Origin: Jejuia sp040720935
GTDB taxonomy: Bacteria > Bacteroidota > Bacteroidia > Flavobacteriales > Flavobacteriaceae
Assembly (NCBI RefSeq): GCF_040720935.1
Contig: NZ_JBFDAE010000001.1
Coordinates: 310,001-374,000, forward strand
Direction: 5' to 3'
DNA: 64,000 bases
Positions 1 through 9,043 of the stretch are shown here, piece by piece; position 1 is the stretch's first letter, and each line of letters begins with the position of its first letter. The position numbers and the translations under genes are program-made. Under the pieces are notes generated by a model. That model ran no database searches. It saw only the letters and a program-made list of their open reading frames with translations, and was not told the origin of the DNA.

Positions 1-1
1 A

Positions 2-631
2 TTGCAGTTAAATTCTGGTATTTTCTATGAGTTTATAAAAGCAGATGAATTTTTTAATGAAAACCCAAAACGCATCACTATCAAAGACGTTGAAGTAGGG
101 GTTAATTATGTCATGATAATTTCAACAAACGCAGGCCTTTGGGCATATAACCTAGGAGACACAGTCGAGTTTACCTCAACCAAACCTTACAGGGTCATTG
201 TTTCCGGACGTATAAAACACTTTATTTCCGCTTTTGGAGAGCACGTAATAGGTAAAGAAGTAGAGCAAGCAATGCAGGACGCTACAGAAGGCAGTACTAT
301 TAGAGTGTCAGAGTTTACAGTAGCACCACAGATAAACCCTAGTGAAGGTTTGCCCTACCATGAATGGTTTGTAGAGTTTGAAAATGAACCTAAGAATTTA
401 TCTGATTTTCAAGAAAAAATAGACCAATCTTTACAACAACAAAACAGCTATTATTTCGATTTAATTAAAGGGAAGGTGTTACAACCATTAAAAATCACTA
501 GAGTTGAAAAAGACGGTTTTCAAAATTATATGAAATCCGTTGGAAAATTAGGGGGGCAAAATAAAATCCCCAGGTTATCAAACGATAGAAAAATAGCCGA
601 TGCAATTTCTGACTTGGTTGCAAAAAAATAG
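2..631 (+). CDS. GH3-family acyl-adenylate/amido synthetase, C-terminal part (5' end outside window)
   Basis: The reading frame is open from the first bases, so this is the last ~209 residues of a longer protein (the family is about 500 residues). The stretch WAYNLGDTVEF followed by VSGRIKHFISAFGEHV resembles the C-terminal cap of the plant-type GH3 auxin-responsive family, which adenylates carboxylic acids and joins them to amines. Bacteroidota carry these proteins, mostly with unknown substrate. The first TTG is only where the window begins and is not a start. Family assignment is good; the substrate is unknown. Confidence 0.75.
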   Translation: MQLNSGIFYEFIKADEFFNENPKRITIKDVEVGVNYVMIISTNAGLWAYNLGDTVEFTSTKPYRVIVSGRIKHFISAFGEHVIGKEVEQAMQDATEGSTIRVSEFTVAPQINPSEGLPYHEWFVEFENEPKNLSDFQEKIDQSLQQQNSYYFDLIKGKVLQPLKITRVEKDGFQNYMKSVGKLGGQNKIPRLSNDRKIADAISDLVAKK

Positions 632-643
632 TATTACATTTGC
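614..643 (+). promoter_or_regulatory. Bacteroidota-type promoter for the DUF6909 gene
   Basis: The -7 element TACATTTGC lies at 635-643, an exact TAnnTTTGC match, with a TTG at 614-616 suitably spaced as the -33 element. The start codon at 662 is 19 nt after the G of TTTG. The promoter overlaps the end of the GH3 gene. Confidence 0.6.
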
Positions 644-661
644 AGCGTTTTTAAAAACAGC

Positions 662-2350
662 ATGAAACACACCAAGCGCCACGAAAGAACTAGAGCACAA
701 GAAAGCTCTAATGCCATTGAAAGGATGTATATTACGATGCGTCACTTGTTCAATCGTGGGTTTTATAAGCCAATGGGTATTTCGGGCGAAACGTTAAGAC
801 AAGCACTACTCTTATTACGCCCTGAGATTTATGGTTCTGTTGCCGAGGAAAAAGTAGAGCTAGAAGGTTTGCTTTATGTTATTGATAGATTGCCTAGAGG
901 AATTGAAGAATGTTCTGTTATCAATCTAACCAGTGATGAAGGCTATTCCGAATCGCTTTTTAAACCTATTATTCCAAAAAAACGCCGCCGAAACTGTTAT
1001 AGAATAGATGAGGAGCAGATGAATATTGAAATTACCCGAGGCCGCTCTGAAATTTATGATATCCTAACCCATCTTACATTTCTTTTTATAGAATCTCATA
1101 AAATAAGCAAACGCGTGCTTGTCGATGAACAGGAAACTACCTCAAGAGATTGGAAGAAGCTTGAAAAAACTATAAATGCTTCTAAAAAACTGACCCAAAA
1201 AGAGCGTGAAGTTGCCATAACACACGCATCCAATATTTTAGGCAGAACCTTTAACGAAATCACTTCAATATATAATAGTTTTGCAATTCCAACACAACCA
1301 GAACGCTTATTACATATTGTATATTGGCTCGGTAAACTGGCAATTGAGGAGCAAACATCGCTTAATAAACGTGCCGTTACTTTTAGTCCAGTATTGCGCG
1401 AAGAAATTGGGCACCATATACATGGCGAAATCTGGGCAAATACCATTAAGAAAACACTCCACAAGCAGCATCTTTTAAACAGGCCAATACATGTTATAAG
1501 TGCCAATATGCATAGTGTAATGAATACGCTTTTTGCCCCTAGTGCTTTAAAGGAATTAGCATTAAAACAAGATATTTTTGAGGTCTATAAAACCCTTGGT
1601 AATAATTTAAATACCGGGTTAAGAAATAAAGTTCGCAAAGAAGCGTTACAAGAAGGGATGATTTATATTCAAGACACTTCTGGAGCTAATATTGATGTGC
1701 AAATATTTGATACGGAAAAAATTGATATTTCAAAATTAGATATTAAAGTTAATCAAAGCACACTTAAATCGAAAAAACCTATTATATTGGTCATGGATTA
1801 TGCTTTTGGAGAGCAAGCCTATGAAACGATTGATGAATTATTGAAACCTTTTGAAAAAAATGACGAAAAGATTCACTTAAATGTTGAATCAATTTCAGTA
1901 ATGGGAAAAGCAGGGATTTTAGAAGGAGATAAAGGCGATATTATGATTCCATCAGCACATATTTTTGAAGGAACAGCCGATAATTATCCTTTTAAAAATG
2001 AGCTAAAAAAAGAAGATTTGGAATGCAAGGGTGTTTCAATATACGAAGGAGCAATGATTACCGTATTGGGAACCTCGCTTCAAAATAAAAACATCTTAAA
2101 GTTCTTTTTTACGTCATCCTGGAATGTGATAGGATTAGAAATGGAAGGTGCCCATTATCAAAAAGCAATTCAAGCAGCATCTAAAGTAAGAGGAAATATA
2201 AGAGCTGATGTAAAGGTAAGATATGCTTACTACGCTAGTGATAACCCATTAAAGACAGGGAGTACACTTGCGTCTGGAGGTCTCGGAACCTCAGGAGTTA
2301 GACCAACATATGTAATAACACGTACCATGTTAGAACAAATATTTAATTAA
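662..2350 (+). CDS. DUF6909-like protein with a nucleoside phosphorylase-like C-terminal half
   Basis: A 562-residue protein of a family I associate with Bacteroidota (DUF6909), without an assigned function. The N-terminal half is basic and helical. From about residue 370 it changes character: MGKAG at 414-418, GDIMIPS shortly after, and GLEMEGAH at 491-498 resemble the glycine strand, the GD-V-IPS segment and the EMEG substrate loop of purine nucleoside phosphorylases and AMP/MTA nucleosidases. I infer an AMP-nucleosidase-like architecture (extra N-terminal domain plus NP fold). No signal peptide is seen. It has its own promoter, and the next gene follows after 11 nt. The family call is moderate and the activity is inferred. 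Confidence 0.65.
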   Translation: MKHTKRHERTRAQESSNAIERMYITMRHLFNRGFYKPMGISGETLRQALLLLRPEIYGSVAEEKVELEGLLYVIDRLPRGIEECSVINLTSDEGYSESLFKPIIPKKRRRNCYRIDEEQMNIEITRGRSEIYDILTHLTFLFIESHKISKRVLVDEQETTSRDWKKLEKTINASKKLTQKEREVAITHASNILGRTFNEITSIYNSFAIPTQPERLLHIVYWLGKLAIEEQTSLNKRAVTFSPVLREEIGHHIHGEIWANTIKKTLHKQHLLNRPIHVISANMHSVMNTLFAPSALKELALKQDIFEVYKTLGNNLNTGLRNKVRKEALQEGMIYIQDTSGANIDVQIFDTEKIDISKLDIKVNQSTLKSKKPIILVMDYAFGEQAYETIDELLKPFEKNDEKIHLNVESISVMGKAGILEGDKGDIMIPSAHIFEGTADNYPFKNELKKEDLECKGVSIYEGAMITVLGTSLQNKNILKFFFTSSWNVIGLEMEGAHYQKAIQAASKVRGNIRADVKVRYAYYASDNPLKTGSTLASGGLGTSGVRPTYVITRTMLEQIFN

Positions 2351-2361
2351 TAGATTTTATT

Positions 2362-3453
2362 ATGAGTAAAGATTTACCTCAACAACCACAACAATCTGAG
2401 GAAGTGGATTTAGGGCAGTTGTTTAACCTAATTGGGAAAATGTTTGAAAAACTTTTTTCTTTTATAGGACAAATTATCAGCAAACTATATGATGTTTTAT
2501 TGCTATTGCTGATCCATTTTTTTAAAAGGATAAAATGGTATATCCTAGTTGTTGTACTTGGAATAATTGTTGGATATTTTCTTGATAAGAAGGCATCAAA
2601 AGTATATGGTGCTAGTATGCAGTTAGAAACTAATTATAATTCTGCTAGACAGGTTTATGAAAATATAAGTTTTTTAAACCAACTAGCCGCTGTAGATCAA
2701 GATTCTGTAGAGTTAGGAAAACGCTTAAATATTTCTCCAAGCGAGGCCAAATCTATAAAAGGGTTCTCTATAAAACCTAATATAGACGAAAATGATAAAA
2801 TGAAGTTGTTTTCTGATTTTAGAGCTCAGTTAGACTCTCTTACAAGAAGCACTTTTACTTATAACGACTATATTGATGGATTGTCATCGCACAGCTTCAG
2901 CACACATCAAATCGAAGTAACTTCTGATGATAAATTCATTTATTCTAAACTTAATGACGGCTTGCCTAAAGAATTAGCTGATAATTCTTATCTGAATGAA
3001 ATAAAAGATGTTACATTAGAAAATTTTGTTAGGAGAGAAAAGGTTTTGCAAGCCCAAAAAAGGACTTTAGACTCTTTAAGTGATTTTTATTTAGACATAA
3101 GAAAATCTGAAGCTGCAAAAAACACAGCTACAAGCGGTTCTGGCACAAATCTTTTTTTAGGTGAAATGAGGCAGGAGAGCCTAGTTGTAGATGAGACAAA
3201 GATTATAGAAAGAAGACTGGAACTAGACAATGAGAGATTAAAACTTTATTTGGAAAGCGTTGAAAATAAATATATTGTAAATCCAATTTCTGAATTTCCA
3301 GCAGCAGGCTACGATATAAGGCAATGGACAGAAAAGGCTAAGTTTAGGTTACCTTTGTTGTTTGCCCTTATTACACTAATATTTTTTATTGGCTTAGGAC
3401 TTGTGAAATATTTGAATAAAGAAGAACAACGTTTATTAGGTGAGAGAAAATGA
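2362..3453 (+). CDS. Wzz-like polysaccharide chain-length determinant
   Basis: A 363-residue inner-membrane protein. After an amphipathic N-terminus rich in Gln and Leu, a membrane segment lies at about 58-74, then a long charged, coiled-coil-prone periplasmic region, then a second membrane segment near 328-348 containing a Pro (FRLPLLF) and a short basic tail. This two-helix layout is that of Wzz/FepE chain-length regulators (polysaccharide copolymerases), without the C-terminal kinase domain of Wzc. It opens the polysaccharide locus and overlaps rfbB by 4 nt (ATGA), so translation is probably coupled. Sequence similarity to classical Wzz is weak; the call rests on topology and context. Confidence 0.65.
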   Translation: MSKDLPQQPQQSEEVDLGQLFNLIGKMFEKLFSFIGQIISKLYDVLLLLLIHFFKRIKWYILVVVLGIIVGYFLDKKASKVYGASMQLETNYNSARQVYENISFLNQLAAVDQDSVELGKRLNISPSEAKSIKGFSIKPNIDENDKMKLFSDFRAQLDSLTRSTFTYNDYIDGLSSHSFSTHQIEVTSDDKFIYSKLNDGLPKELADNSYLNEIKDVTLENFVRREKVLQAQKRTLDSLSDFYLDIRKSEAAKNTATSGSGTNLFLGEMRQESLVVDETKIIERRLELDNERLKLYLESVENKYIVNPISEFPAAGYDIRQWTEKAKFRLPLLFALITLIFFIGLGLVKYLNKEEQRLLGERK

Positions 3454-4493
3454 AACTATTAATAACGGGTGGCGCTGGTTTTATCGGTTCCCATGTCATT
3501 AAATTATTTGTCTTAAAATATCCCAACTATAAAATCTATAATTTAGATGCGCTTACCTATGCAGGAAATTTAGAAAACCTAAAGGCTATTGAAACCCAAG
3601 CCAACTATAGCTTCATAAAAGGGGATATCAATAACGAAGTATTTATTTCTAAACTTTTTTTGAAACACGACTTCGATGCAGTGATTCATTTAGCAGCAGA
3701 ATCTCATGTAGATCGCTCTATAAAAGACCCTCTAGCATTTGTAAAGACGAATATAATTGGAACTTTAAACCTTTTAAATGCGTTTAAATCTTGTGGTGAA
3801 AATAGATTGAAAAATAAGATTTTCTATCATATCAGTACAGATGAGGTTTATGGCACACTTGGCGAAACAGGATTATTTACAGAAAATACTGCTTACGACC
3901 CTAATTCTCCATATGCTGCCTCCAAAGCAAGTTCAGACCATTTTGTGAGGGCATTTGGAGAAACCTACGGCGTTCCATATATCATTAGTAATTGCTCCAA
4001 TAATTATGGCCCTAATCAGTTTCCAGAAAAATTAATTCCATTATTCATTAATAATATTCTAGAAAAGAAACCATTACCTGTTTACGGAGATGGTAACTAC
4101 ACTAGAGATTGGTTGTTCGTAAAAGATCATGCCAAAGCGATAGATGTTGTTTTGCACAAAGGAAAAACAGGAGAAACTTATAATATTGGTGGTTGGAATG
4201 AGTGGAAGAACATAGATTTGGTTAAATTGTTATGTTCAAAAATGGATGATAAGTTACATCTAAAAAAAGGCACTTCAGAAAATCTTATAACTTATGTAAA
4301 GGATAGACCTGGGCACGATTTAAGATATGCCATAGATGCATCTAAGATTAAAGAAGCACTGGATTGGAAACCATCCGTTACCTTTGAAGAAGGCTTAGAT
4401 GAAACCATTCATTGGTATTTGAATAACGAACAATGGTTAAAAAACGTGATTAATAAGGATTATTTGTCGTATTACGAAAAGCAATATAATTAA
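3450..4493 (+). CDS. rfbB: dTDP-glucose 4,6-dehydratase
   Basis: Second step of dTDP-L-rhamnose synthesis: dTDP-glucose to dTDP-4-keto-6-deoxyglucose, NAD-dependent. The extended SDR fold is clear: TGGAGFIGSH nucleotide-binding loop at the N-terminus, HLAAESHVDRS, the ISTDEVYG segment carrying catalytic Thr/Asp/Glu, and the YAASKAS Tyr-Lys pair. At 347 residues it is full length. It is first of the rfbBACD run, overlaps the Wzz-like gene by 4 nt, and is followed by rfbA after 3 nt. Confidence 0.96.
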   Translation: MKLLITGGAGFIGSHVIKLFVLKYPNYKIYNLDALTYAGNLENLKAIETQANYSFIKGDINNEVFISKLFLKHDFDAVIHLAAESHVDRSIKDPLAFVKTNIIGTLNLLNAFKSCGENRLKNKIFYHISTDEVYGTLGETGLFTENTAYDPNSPYAASKASSDHFVRAFGETYGVPYIISNCSNNYGPNQFPEKLIPLFINNILEKKPLPVYGDGNYTRDWLFVKDHAKAIDVVLHKGKTGETYNIGGWNEWKNIDLVKLLCSKMDDKLHLKKGTSENLITYVKDRPGHDLRYAIDASKIKEALDWKPSVTFEEGLDETIHWYLNNEQWLKNVINKDYLSYYEKQYN

Positions 4494-4496
4494 AGT

Positions 4497-5354
4497 ATGA
4501 AAGGTATAGTTTTGGCAGGCGGTTCGGGAACACGTTTACATCCACTAACTAAAGTGGTTAGCAAACAATTGATGCCTATTTATGATAAGCCAATGATATA
4601 TTACCCGCTTTCTACCTTAATGTCGGCAGGAATCAATGAAATACTCATCATATCTACGCCAAAAGATTTACCGGTTTTTCAAGAATTATTGGGCGATGGG
4701 AAAAAATACGGTTGCAGTTTTAAATATGCTGTACAAGAAAACCCGAACGGCCTTGCTGAAGCTTTTATTATAGGAAAAGAATTTGTAGGAAAAGATAGTG
4801 TAGCCTTAATTTTAGGAGACAATATTTTTTATGGATCGGGCTTGTCAAAAATTTTAGCATCCTGTAACAACCCTAAAGGAGGCACCATTTTTGCGTATCA
4901 TGTTCATGACCCACAACGCTACGGCGTGGTAGAGTTCGATGAAAACAACAAGGCGATTTCTATAGAAGAAAAACCTAAAAACCCCAAATCTAATTATGTT
5001 GTTCCGGGTATTTATTTTTATGATAATATTGTTTTGGATATTGTTAAAGATTTAAAACCAAGTGCTAGAGGCGAGTTGGAAATTACCGATGTAAACAAAG
5101 CCTATTTAAAACAAGGGCTTTTGAATGTAGAAGTTTTGGATAAGGGAATTGCTTGGTTAGACACAGGAACGTTTAATTCTTTAATGCAGGCCTCTCAATT
5201 TGTTCAGGTCATTGAAGAGCGCCAAGGTTTAAAAATAGGCAGTATTGAAGAAACAGCGTATAAAATGGGATACATAAACAAATTACAACTTACAGAGCTT
5301 GCCAAACCATTGTTAAAAAGTGGTTACGGACAATATTTACAAAAGCTACAATAG
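4497..5354 (+). CDS. rfbA: glucose-1-phosphate thymidylyltransferase
   Basis: First step of dTDP-rhamnose synthesis: glucose-1-phosphate plus dTTP to dTDP-glucose. It begins with the nucleotidyltransferase signature GGSGTRLHPLT, followed by KQLMPIYDKPMIYYPLSTLM, LILGDNIFYG and YGVVEFD, all typical of RmlA. Length 285 residues matches the family. It sits between rfbB (3 nt) and rfbC (3 nt) in one transcription unit. Confidence 0.96.
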   Translation: MKGIVLAGGSGTRLHPLTKVVSKQLMPIYDKPMIYYPLSTLMSAGINEILIISTPKDLPVFQELLGDGKKYGCSFKYAVQENPNGLAEAFIIGKEFVGKDSVALILGDNIFYGSGLSKILASCNNPKGGTIFAYHVHDPQRYGVVEFDENNKAISIEEKPKNPKSNYVVPGIYFYDNIVLDIVKDLKPSARGELEITDVNKAYLKQGLLNVEVLDKGIAWLDTGTFNSLMQASQFVQVIEERQGLKIGSIEETAYKMGYINKLQLTELAKPLLKSGYGQYLQKLQ

Positions 5355-5357
5355 TTT

Positions 5358-5903
5358 ATGGAAATTGAAAACACAAGTTTAAACGGGTGCTTTATAATTA
5401 ACTCCAAAGTATTTAAAGATAATAGAGGAAGTTTTTTTGAAACTTTTAATCGTGATATATTTAAAAAAGTAACTGGAATTACAACCGATTTTGTACAAGA
5501 CAATCAATCAACATCTAAAAAAGGTGTATTAAGGGGGCTTCATTTTCAAAAAGGAGACTATGCTCAAGCAAAATTGATTCGAGTTGTAAAAGGTAAAGTT
5601 CTAGACGTATGTGTAGATCTAAGACCTAATTCACCCTCGTTTGGCAAACATTTTAAAGTTATTTTAGATGCTATTGAAAACAAACAAATATATGTTCCAA
5701 GGGGGTTTGCCCATGGGTTTTTGACATTGGAGGAGCAAACAACACTCACCTATAAGTGTGATAATTATTACAATAAAGCCTCGGAAGGCGGCATTATTTT
5801 TAATGATGACACTTTGAACATAGACTGGGAATTTCCTTTTGAAAAAATGATTCTGTCCGATAAGGACATGGTACTTCCAACGTTTCAATCAATTTTAAAA
5901 TGA
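5358..5903 (+). CDS. rfbC: dTDP-4-dehydrorhamnose 3,5-epimerase
   Basis: Third enzyme of dTDP-rhamnose synthesis, a cupin-type epimerase. The hallmark segments are FVQDNQSTSKKGVLRGLHFQ with the catalytic His, CVDLRPNSPSFGKH, and VPRGFAHGFLTL. Length 181 residues is normal. It follows rfbA by 3 nt and overlaps rfbD by 4 nt (ATGA). Confidence 0.95.
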   Translation: MEIENTSLNGCFIINSKVFKDNRGSFFETFNRDIFKKVTGITTDFVQDNQSTSKKGVLRGLHFQKGDYAQAKLIRVVKGKVLDVCVDLRPNSPSFGKHFKVILDAIENKQIYVPRGFAHGFLTLEEQTTLTYKCDNYYNKASEGGIIFNDDTLNIDWEFPFEKMILSDKDMVLPTFQSILK

Positions 5904-6688
5904 ACATTAAAGTATTAGTTACCGGTGCAAATGGTCAGTTAGGGAAAACTATTGAAGAGTTATTCGAAAATAATAACGATGGTATTGATTTTATGTTTTT
6001 ATCCAAATCAGAGCTTGATATTACAGACAAGGATGCTCTAAATGATGTATTCCAAAAGAATTCATTTAACTATTGTATGAACTGTGCAGCATATACCAAT
6101 GTAGAACAAGCTGAAAAAACACCAGATATAGCATATAAAATTAATGCCGAAGGCGTAAAGAACTTAGCTGAAATTTGCAAAGAACAAAATACTATCTTGT
6201 TGCACATATCAACAGATTATGTATTTGATGGCACAAAAAGGACACCTTATACTATCTCAGATAAAACAAACCCAATTAATGAATACGGCACATCCAAATT
6301 GCTAGGAGAGCAATATATCCAACAACTACTTAAAAAATATTTCATTATAAGAACGTCGTGGTTGTACAGTAAAAAATATGGAAAGAATTTTTATAAAACT
6401 ATTATAGAAAAATCAAAAACCGAAAGCAAATTGAGTATTACAGACTCGCAGAAAAGTTGCCCCACAAATACGGTTACTCTTGCTCGTTTTATTTATAATC
6501 TAATTAAAAAAAACACAAATCATTATGGATTATACCATTTTTCAGATGATAAAGTAATGACCTGGTATGACTTTGCAGAGCAAATTTTAATAGAAAATGA
6601 ATTGTTTGACAAAATAAACCTTGTAAAAGCAGACAATTATGTTACTTTTGCTAAACGACCAGAATATAGTGTTTTGGCTAACAATTGA
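5900..6688 (+). CDS. rfbD: dTDP-4-dehydrorhamnose reductase, C-terminally short
   Basis: Last step to dTDP-L-rhamnose. SDR features are present: TGANGQLGKT near the N-terminus, CAAYTNVEQAE, ISTDYVFDG and YGTSKLLGE with the Tyr-Lys pair. The protein is 262 residues, whereas RfbD proteins are usually about 280-300. It stops just after the RPEYSVL motif, where homologues continue with a C-terminal helix of roughly 20-25 residues. The following wecB begins immediately, so no missing tail lies downstream. The core catalytic residues are intact, but whether the enzyme is active is uncertain. Confidence 0.9.
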   Translation: MNIKVLVTGANGQLGKTIEELFENNNDGIDFMFLSKSELDITDKDALNDVFQKNSFNYCMNCAAYTNVEQAEKTPDIAYKINAEGVKNLAEICKEQNTILLHISTDYVFDGTKRTPYTISDKTNPINEYGTSKLLGEQYIQQLLKKYFIIRTSWLYSKKYGKNFYKTIIEKSKTESKLSITDSQKSCPTNTVTLARFIYNLIKKNTNHYGLYHFSDDKVMTWYDFAEQILIENELFDKINLVKADNYVTFAKRPEYSVLANN

Positions 6689-6690
6689 AG

Positions 6691-7818
6691 ATGAAAAAGA
6701 AAAATTTAATCGTTTTTGGAACAAGACCTGAAGCTATAAAAATGGCGCCTTTAGTTAAGGAGTTTCTAAGGAATTTTGATGAGTTTGAAACCAAAGTATG
6801 TATTACCGCCCAACACCGTGAAATGTTAGATCAGGTACTTGATTTTTTTGAAATTAAACCAGATTTTGATTTGGATTTAATGAAACCAAATCAAAATTTA
6901 TACACCTTAACAGCAGATATTATTACCTGTTTAAAGCCTGTTTTAGAAGAGTTTGAACCAGACTATGTTTACGTTCATGGAGATACCACTACAACTATGG
7001 CCACAAGTATTGCTGCATTTTATTCTGGAGCAAAAGTGTGTCATGTAGAGGCTGGTTTAAGGACCTTTAACAAATTATCGCCGTTTCCTGAAGAAATGAA
7101 TAGAAGTGTTACTGGAAGAGTTACTGATTTTCATTTTTCGCCTACCATTACTTCAAAGGAAAATTTAATTAGAGAAAATGTAAATGCCGAAAGTATATTG
7201 GTTACAGGAAATACAGTTATCGATGCGCTGCAATTTAGCACTAAAAAAGTAGATTCCTCAAATTTTGAAGACCAAGAAATAGAGCGACTAAAGACTATTG
7301 TTGATGTTTCGAAGCGATTAATTTTAGTTACAGGGCACAGAAGAGAAAATCACGGTCAAGGGTTTGTAAACATTTGTAAAGCTTTAAAACAAATTGCAGA
7401 GGAGAATAAAGATTGCCAAATAATATATCCAGTACATTTAAACCCAAACGTACAAAAGCCTGTTTATGAACTTTTGGAGGGTATAAATAATATTAATTTA
7501 ATAGCACCATCATCCTACCCTGCTTTTGTTTGGCTCATGAACAAATCCTATTTAATTATTACCGATAGTGGTGGTGTACAAGAAGAAGCGCCAAGTTTGG
7601 GCAAGCCTGTTTTGGTAATGAGAGATACTACAGAGCGACCTGAAGCAGTAGATGCAGGAACAGTAGTATTAGTTGGAACAGATTCAAAAAAAATTGTAGA
7701 AGAAACAAACCAACTGTTACAAAGCAAAGAGAGCTACAAAGCAATGAGTATGTTGCACAACCCTTATGGAGACGGGACGGCTTGTAAAAAAATAGTAGAA
7801 TTTATTACCAATTTATAG
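6691..7818 (+). CDS. wecB: UDP-N-acetylglucosamine 2-epimerase (non-hydrolysing)
   Basis: Interconverts UDP-GlcNAc and UDP-ManNAc. Family motifs: GTRPEAIKMAP at the N-terminus, HGDTTTT, CHVEAGLRT, TGHRREN, and ITDSGGVQEEAPSLGKPVL. I chose ATG at 6691 (375 residues, the usual length). A TTG two codons upstream overlaps the rfbD stop and adds only two residues. The next gene, wecC, starts 1 nt after the stop, so the pair supplies UDP-ManNAc and then its uronate. Confidence 0.95.
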   Translation: MKKKNLIVFGTRPEAIKMAPLVKEFLRNFDEFETKVCITAQHREMLDQVLDFFEIKPDFDLDLMKPNQNLYTLTADIITCLKPVLEEFEPDYVYVHGDTTTTMATSIAAFYSGAKVCHVEAGLRTFNKLSPFPEEMNRSVTGRVTDFHFSPTITSKENLIRENVNAESILVTGNTVIDALQFSTKKVDSSNFEDQEIERLKTIVDVSKRLILVTGHRRENHGQGFVNICKALKQIAEENKDCQIIYPVHLNPNVQKPVYELLEGINNINLIAPSSYPAFVWLMNKSYLIITDSGGVQEEAPSLGKPVLVMRDTTERPEAVDAGTVVLVGTDSKKIVEETNQLLQSKESYKAMSMLHNPYGDGTACKKIVEFITNL

Positions 7819-7819
7819 T

Positions 7820-9034
7820 ATGAGTAAGAAACCAGATGTTGTTATGATTGGTTTAGGGTATATTGGTTTGCCAACAGCGGCACTAATAGCCCAAAATAAA
7901 ACCTGTGTTCATGGGGTAGATATAAACCCAAAAGTTGTTGAAACAATTAATGCAGGTCAAATACACATTGTAGAGCCAGAGTTGGATATTGCAGTAGCAA
8001 ATGCAGTTAAAGAAGGGTATTTAAAAGCAGATACGGTACCAGTTGAAGCCAATACTTACTTAATTGTAGTACCCACGCCGTTTAAAGCTAAAAACGAACC
8101 TGATATTTCATTTGTTGAAGCCGCAACAAAAGCGATATTACCATTATTAAAAGAAGGCGATTTATATATTATAGAATCTACCTCTCCCATTGGGACTACA
8201 GAGCAAATGATGCATTTGATTTACTCTAAAAGACCAGAACTAGAAAGTAAATTGAATATAGCATATTGTCCAGAACGTGTACTTCCAGGAAATGTAATGT
8301 ATGAGTTGGTGCATAACGATAGGGTAATTGGAGGAGTAGATGAGAAATCAACAAATAAAGCAGTTGCATTTTACAGTCAATTTATTAAAGGAGCCCTGCA
8401 TAAAACCAATGCAAGAACGGCCGAAATGTGCAAGTTGGTAGAAAACTCATCAAGAGATGTCCAAATAGCTTTTGCTAATGAATTATCATTGATTTGTGAT
8501 AAGGCAGACATTAATGTTTGGGAACTTATCGCATTGGCCAATAAACACCCAAGAGTAAATATTTTACAGCCAGGGTGTGGAGTAGGCGGACACTGTATAG
8601 CTGTTGACCCCTATTTTATTGTTGCAGATTATCCTATGGAGTCCAAAATAATTGGTAAGGCAAGGGAAATTAACAATTACAAATCGTTTTGGTGTGCGGA
8701 AAAAGTACAAACCGCAAGATTGGAATTTGAGCTAAAACACGGAAGAAAGCCTAGTATAGCCTTAATGGGACTAGCCTTTAAACCCAATATTGACGATTTA
8801 AGAGAATCTCCAGCTAAATACATCGCTCAAAAAGTGTTACAAAATGCTAATAATGAAACTTATTTTATTGTTGAACCAAATATAGAAACTCACAAGGTGT
8901 TTAAATTAACCTGTTATAGTGAGGCTGTTAAAGAAGCCGACATTATAGCCTTTCTGGTAGCACACGATGAATTTAAAAATTTAGATTTGCCCAAGGAAAA
9001 GGTGATTTTGGACTTTTGTGGAATTGTTAAATAA
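7820..9034 (+). CDS. wecC: UDP-N-acetyl-D-mannosamine dehydrogenase
   Basis: Oxidises UDP-ManNAc to UDP-ManNAc uronate using NAD in two rounds. The 404-residue sequence tracks E. coli WecC closely: GLGYIGLPTAA, HIVEPEL, STSPIGTTE, AYCPERVLPG, NDRVIGG, AEMCKLVENSSRDV, HPRVNILQPGCGVGGHC with the active-site Cys, and FKPNIDDLRESPA. This favours WecC over WbpA (the UDP-GlcNAc dehydrogenase). It directly follows wecB. Confidence 0.93.
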   Translation: MSKKPDVVMIGLGYIGLPTAALIAQNKTCVHGVDINPKVVETINAGQIHIVEPELDIAVANAVKEGYLKADTVPVEANTYLIVVPTPFKAKNEPDISFVEAATKAILPLLKEGDLYIIESTSPIGTTEQMMHLIYSKRPELESKLNIAYCPERVLPGNVMYELVHNDRVIGGVDEKSTNKAVAFYSQFIKGALHKTNARTAEMCKLVENSSRDVQIAFANELSLICDKADINVWELIALANKHPRVNILQPGCGVGGHCIAVDPYFIVADYPMESKIIGKAREINNYKSFWCAEKVQTARLEFELKHGRKPSIALMGLAFKPNIDDLRESPAKYIAQKVLQNANNETYFIVEPNIETHKVFKLTCYSEAVKEADIIAFLVAHDEFKNLDLPKEKVILDFCGIVK

Positions 9035-9043
9035 TTATTAGTT

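Noticed and set aside
1096..1506. Long minus-strand frame inside the DUF6909 gene
   Set aside because: Composition is that of a shadow frame, with many Ser/Cys and no domain; the plus-strand gene explains the region.
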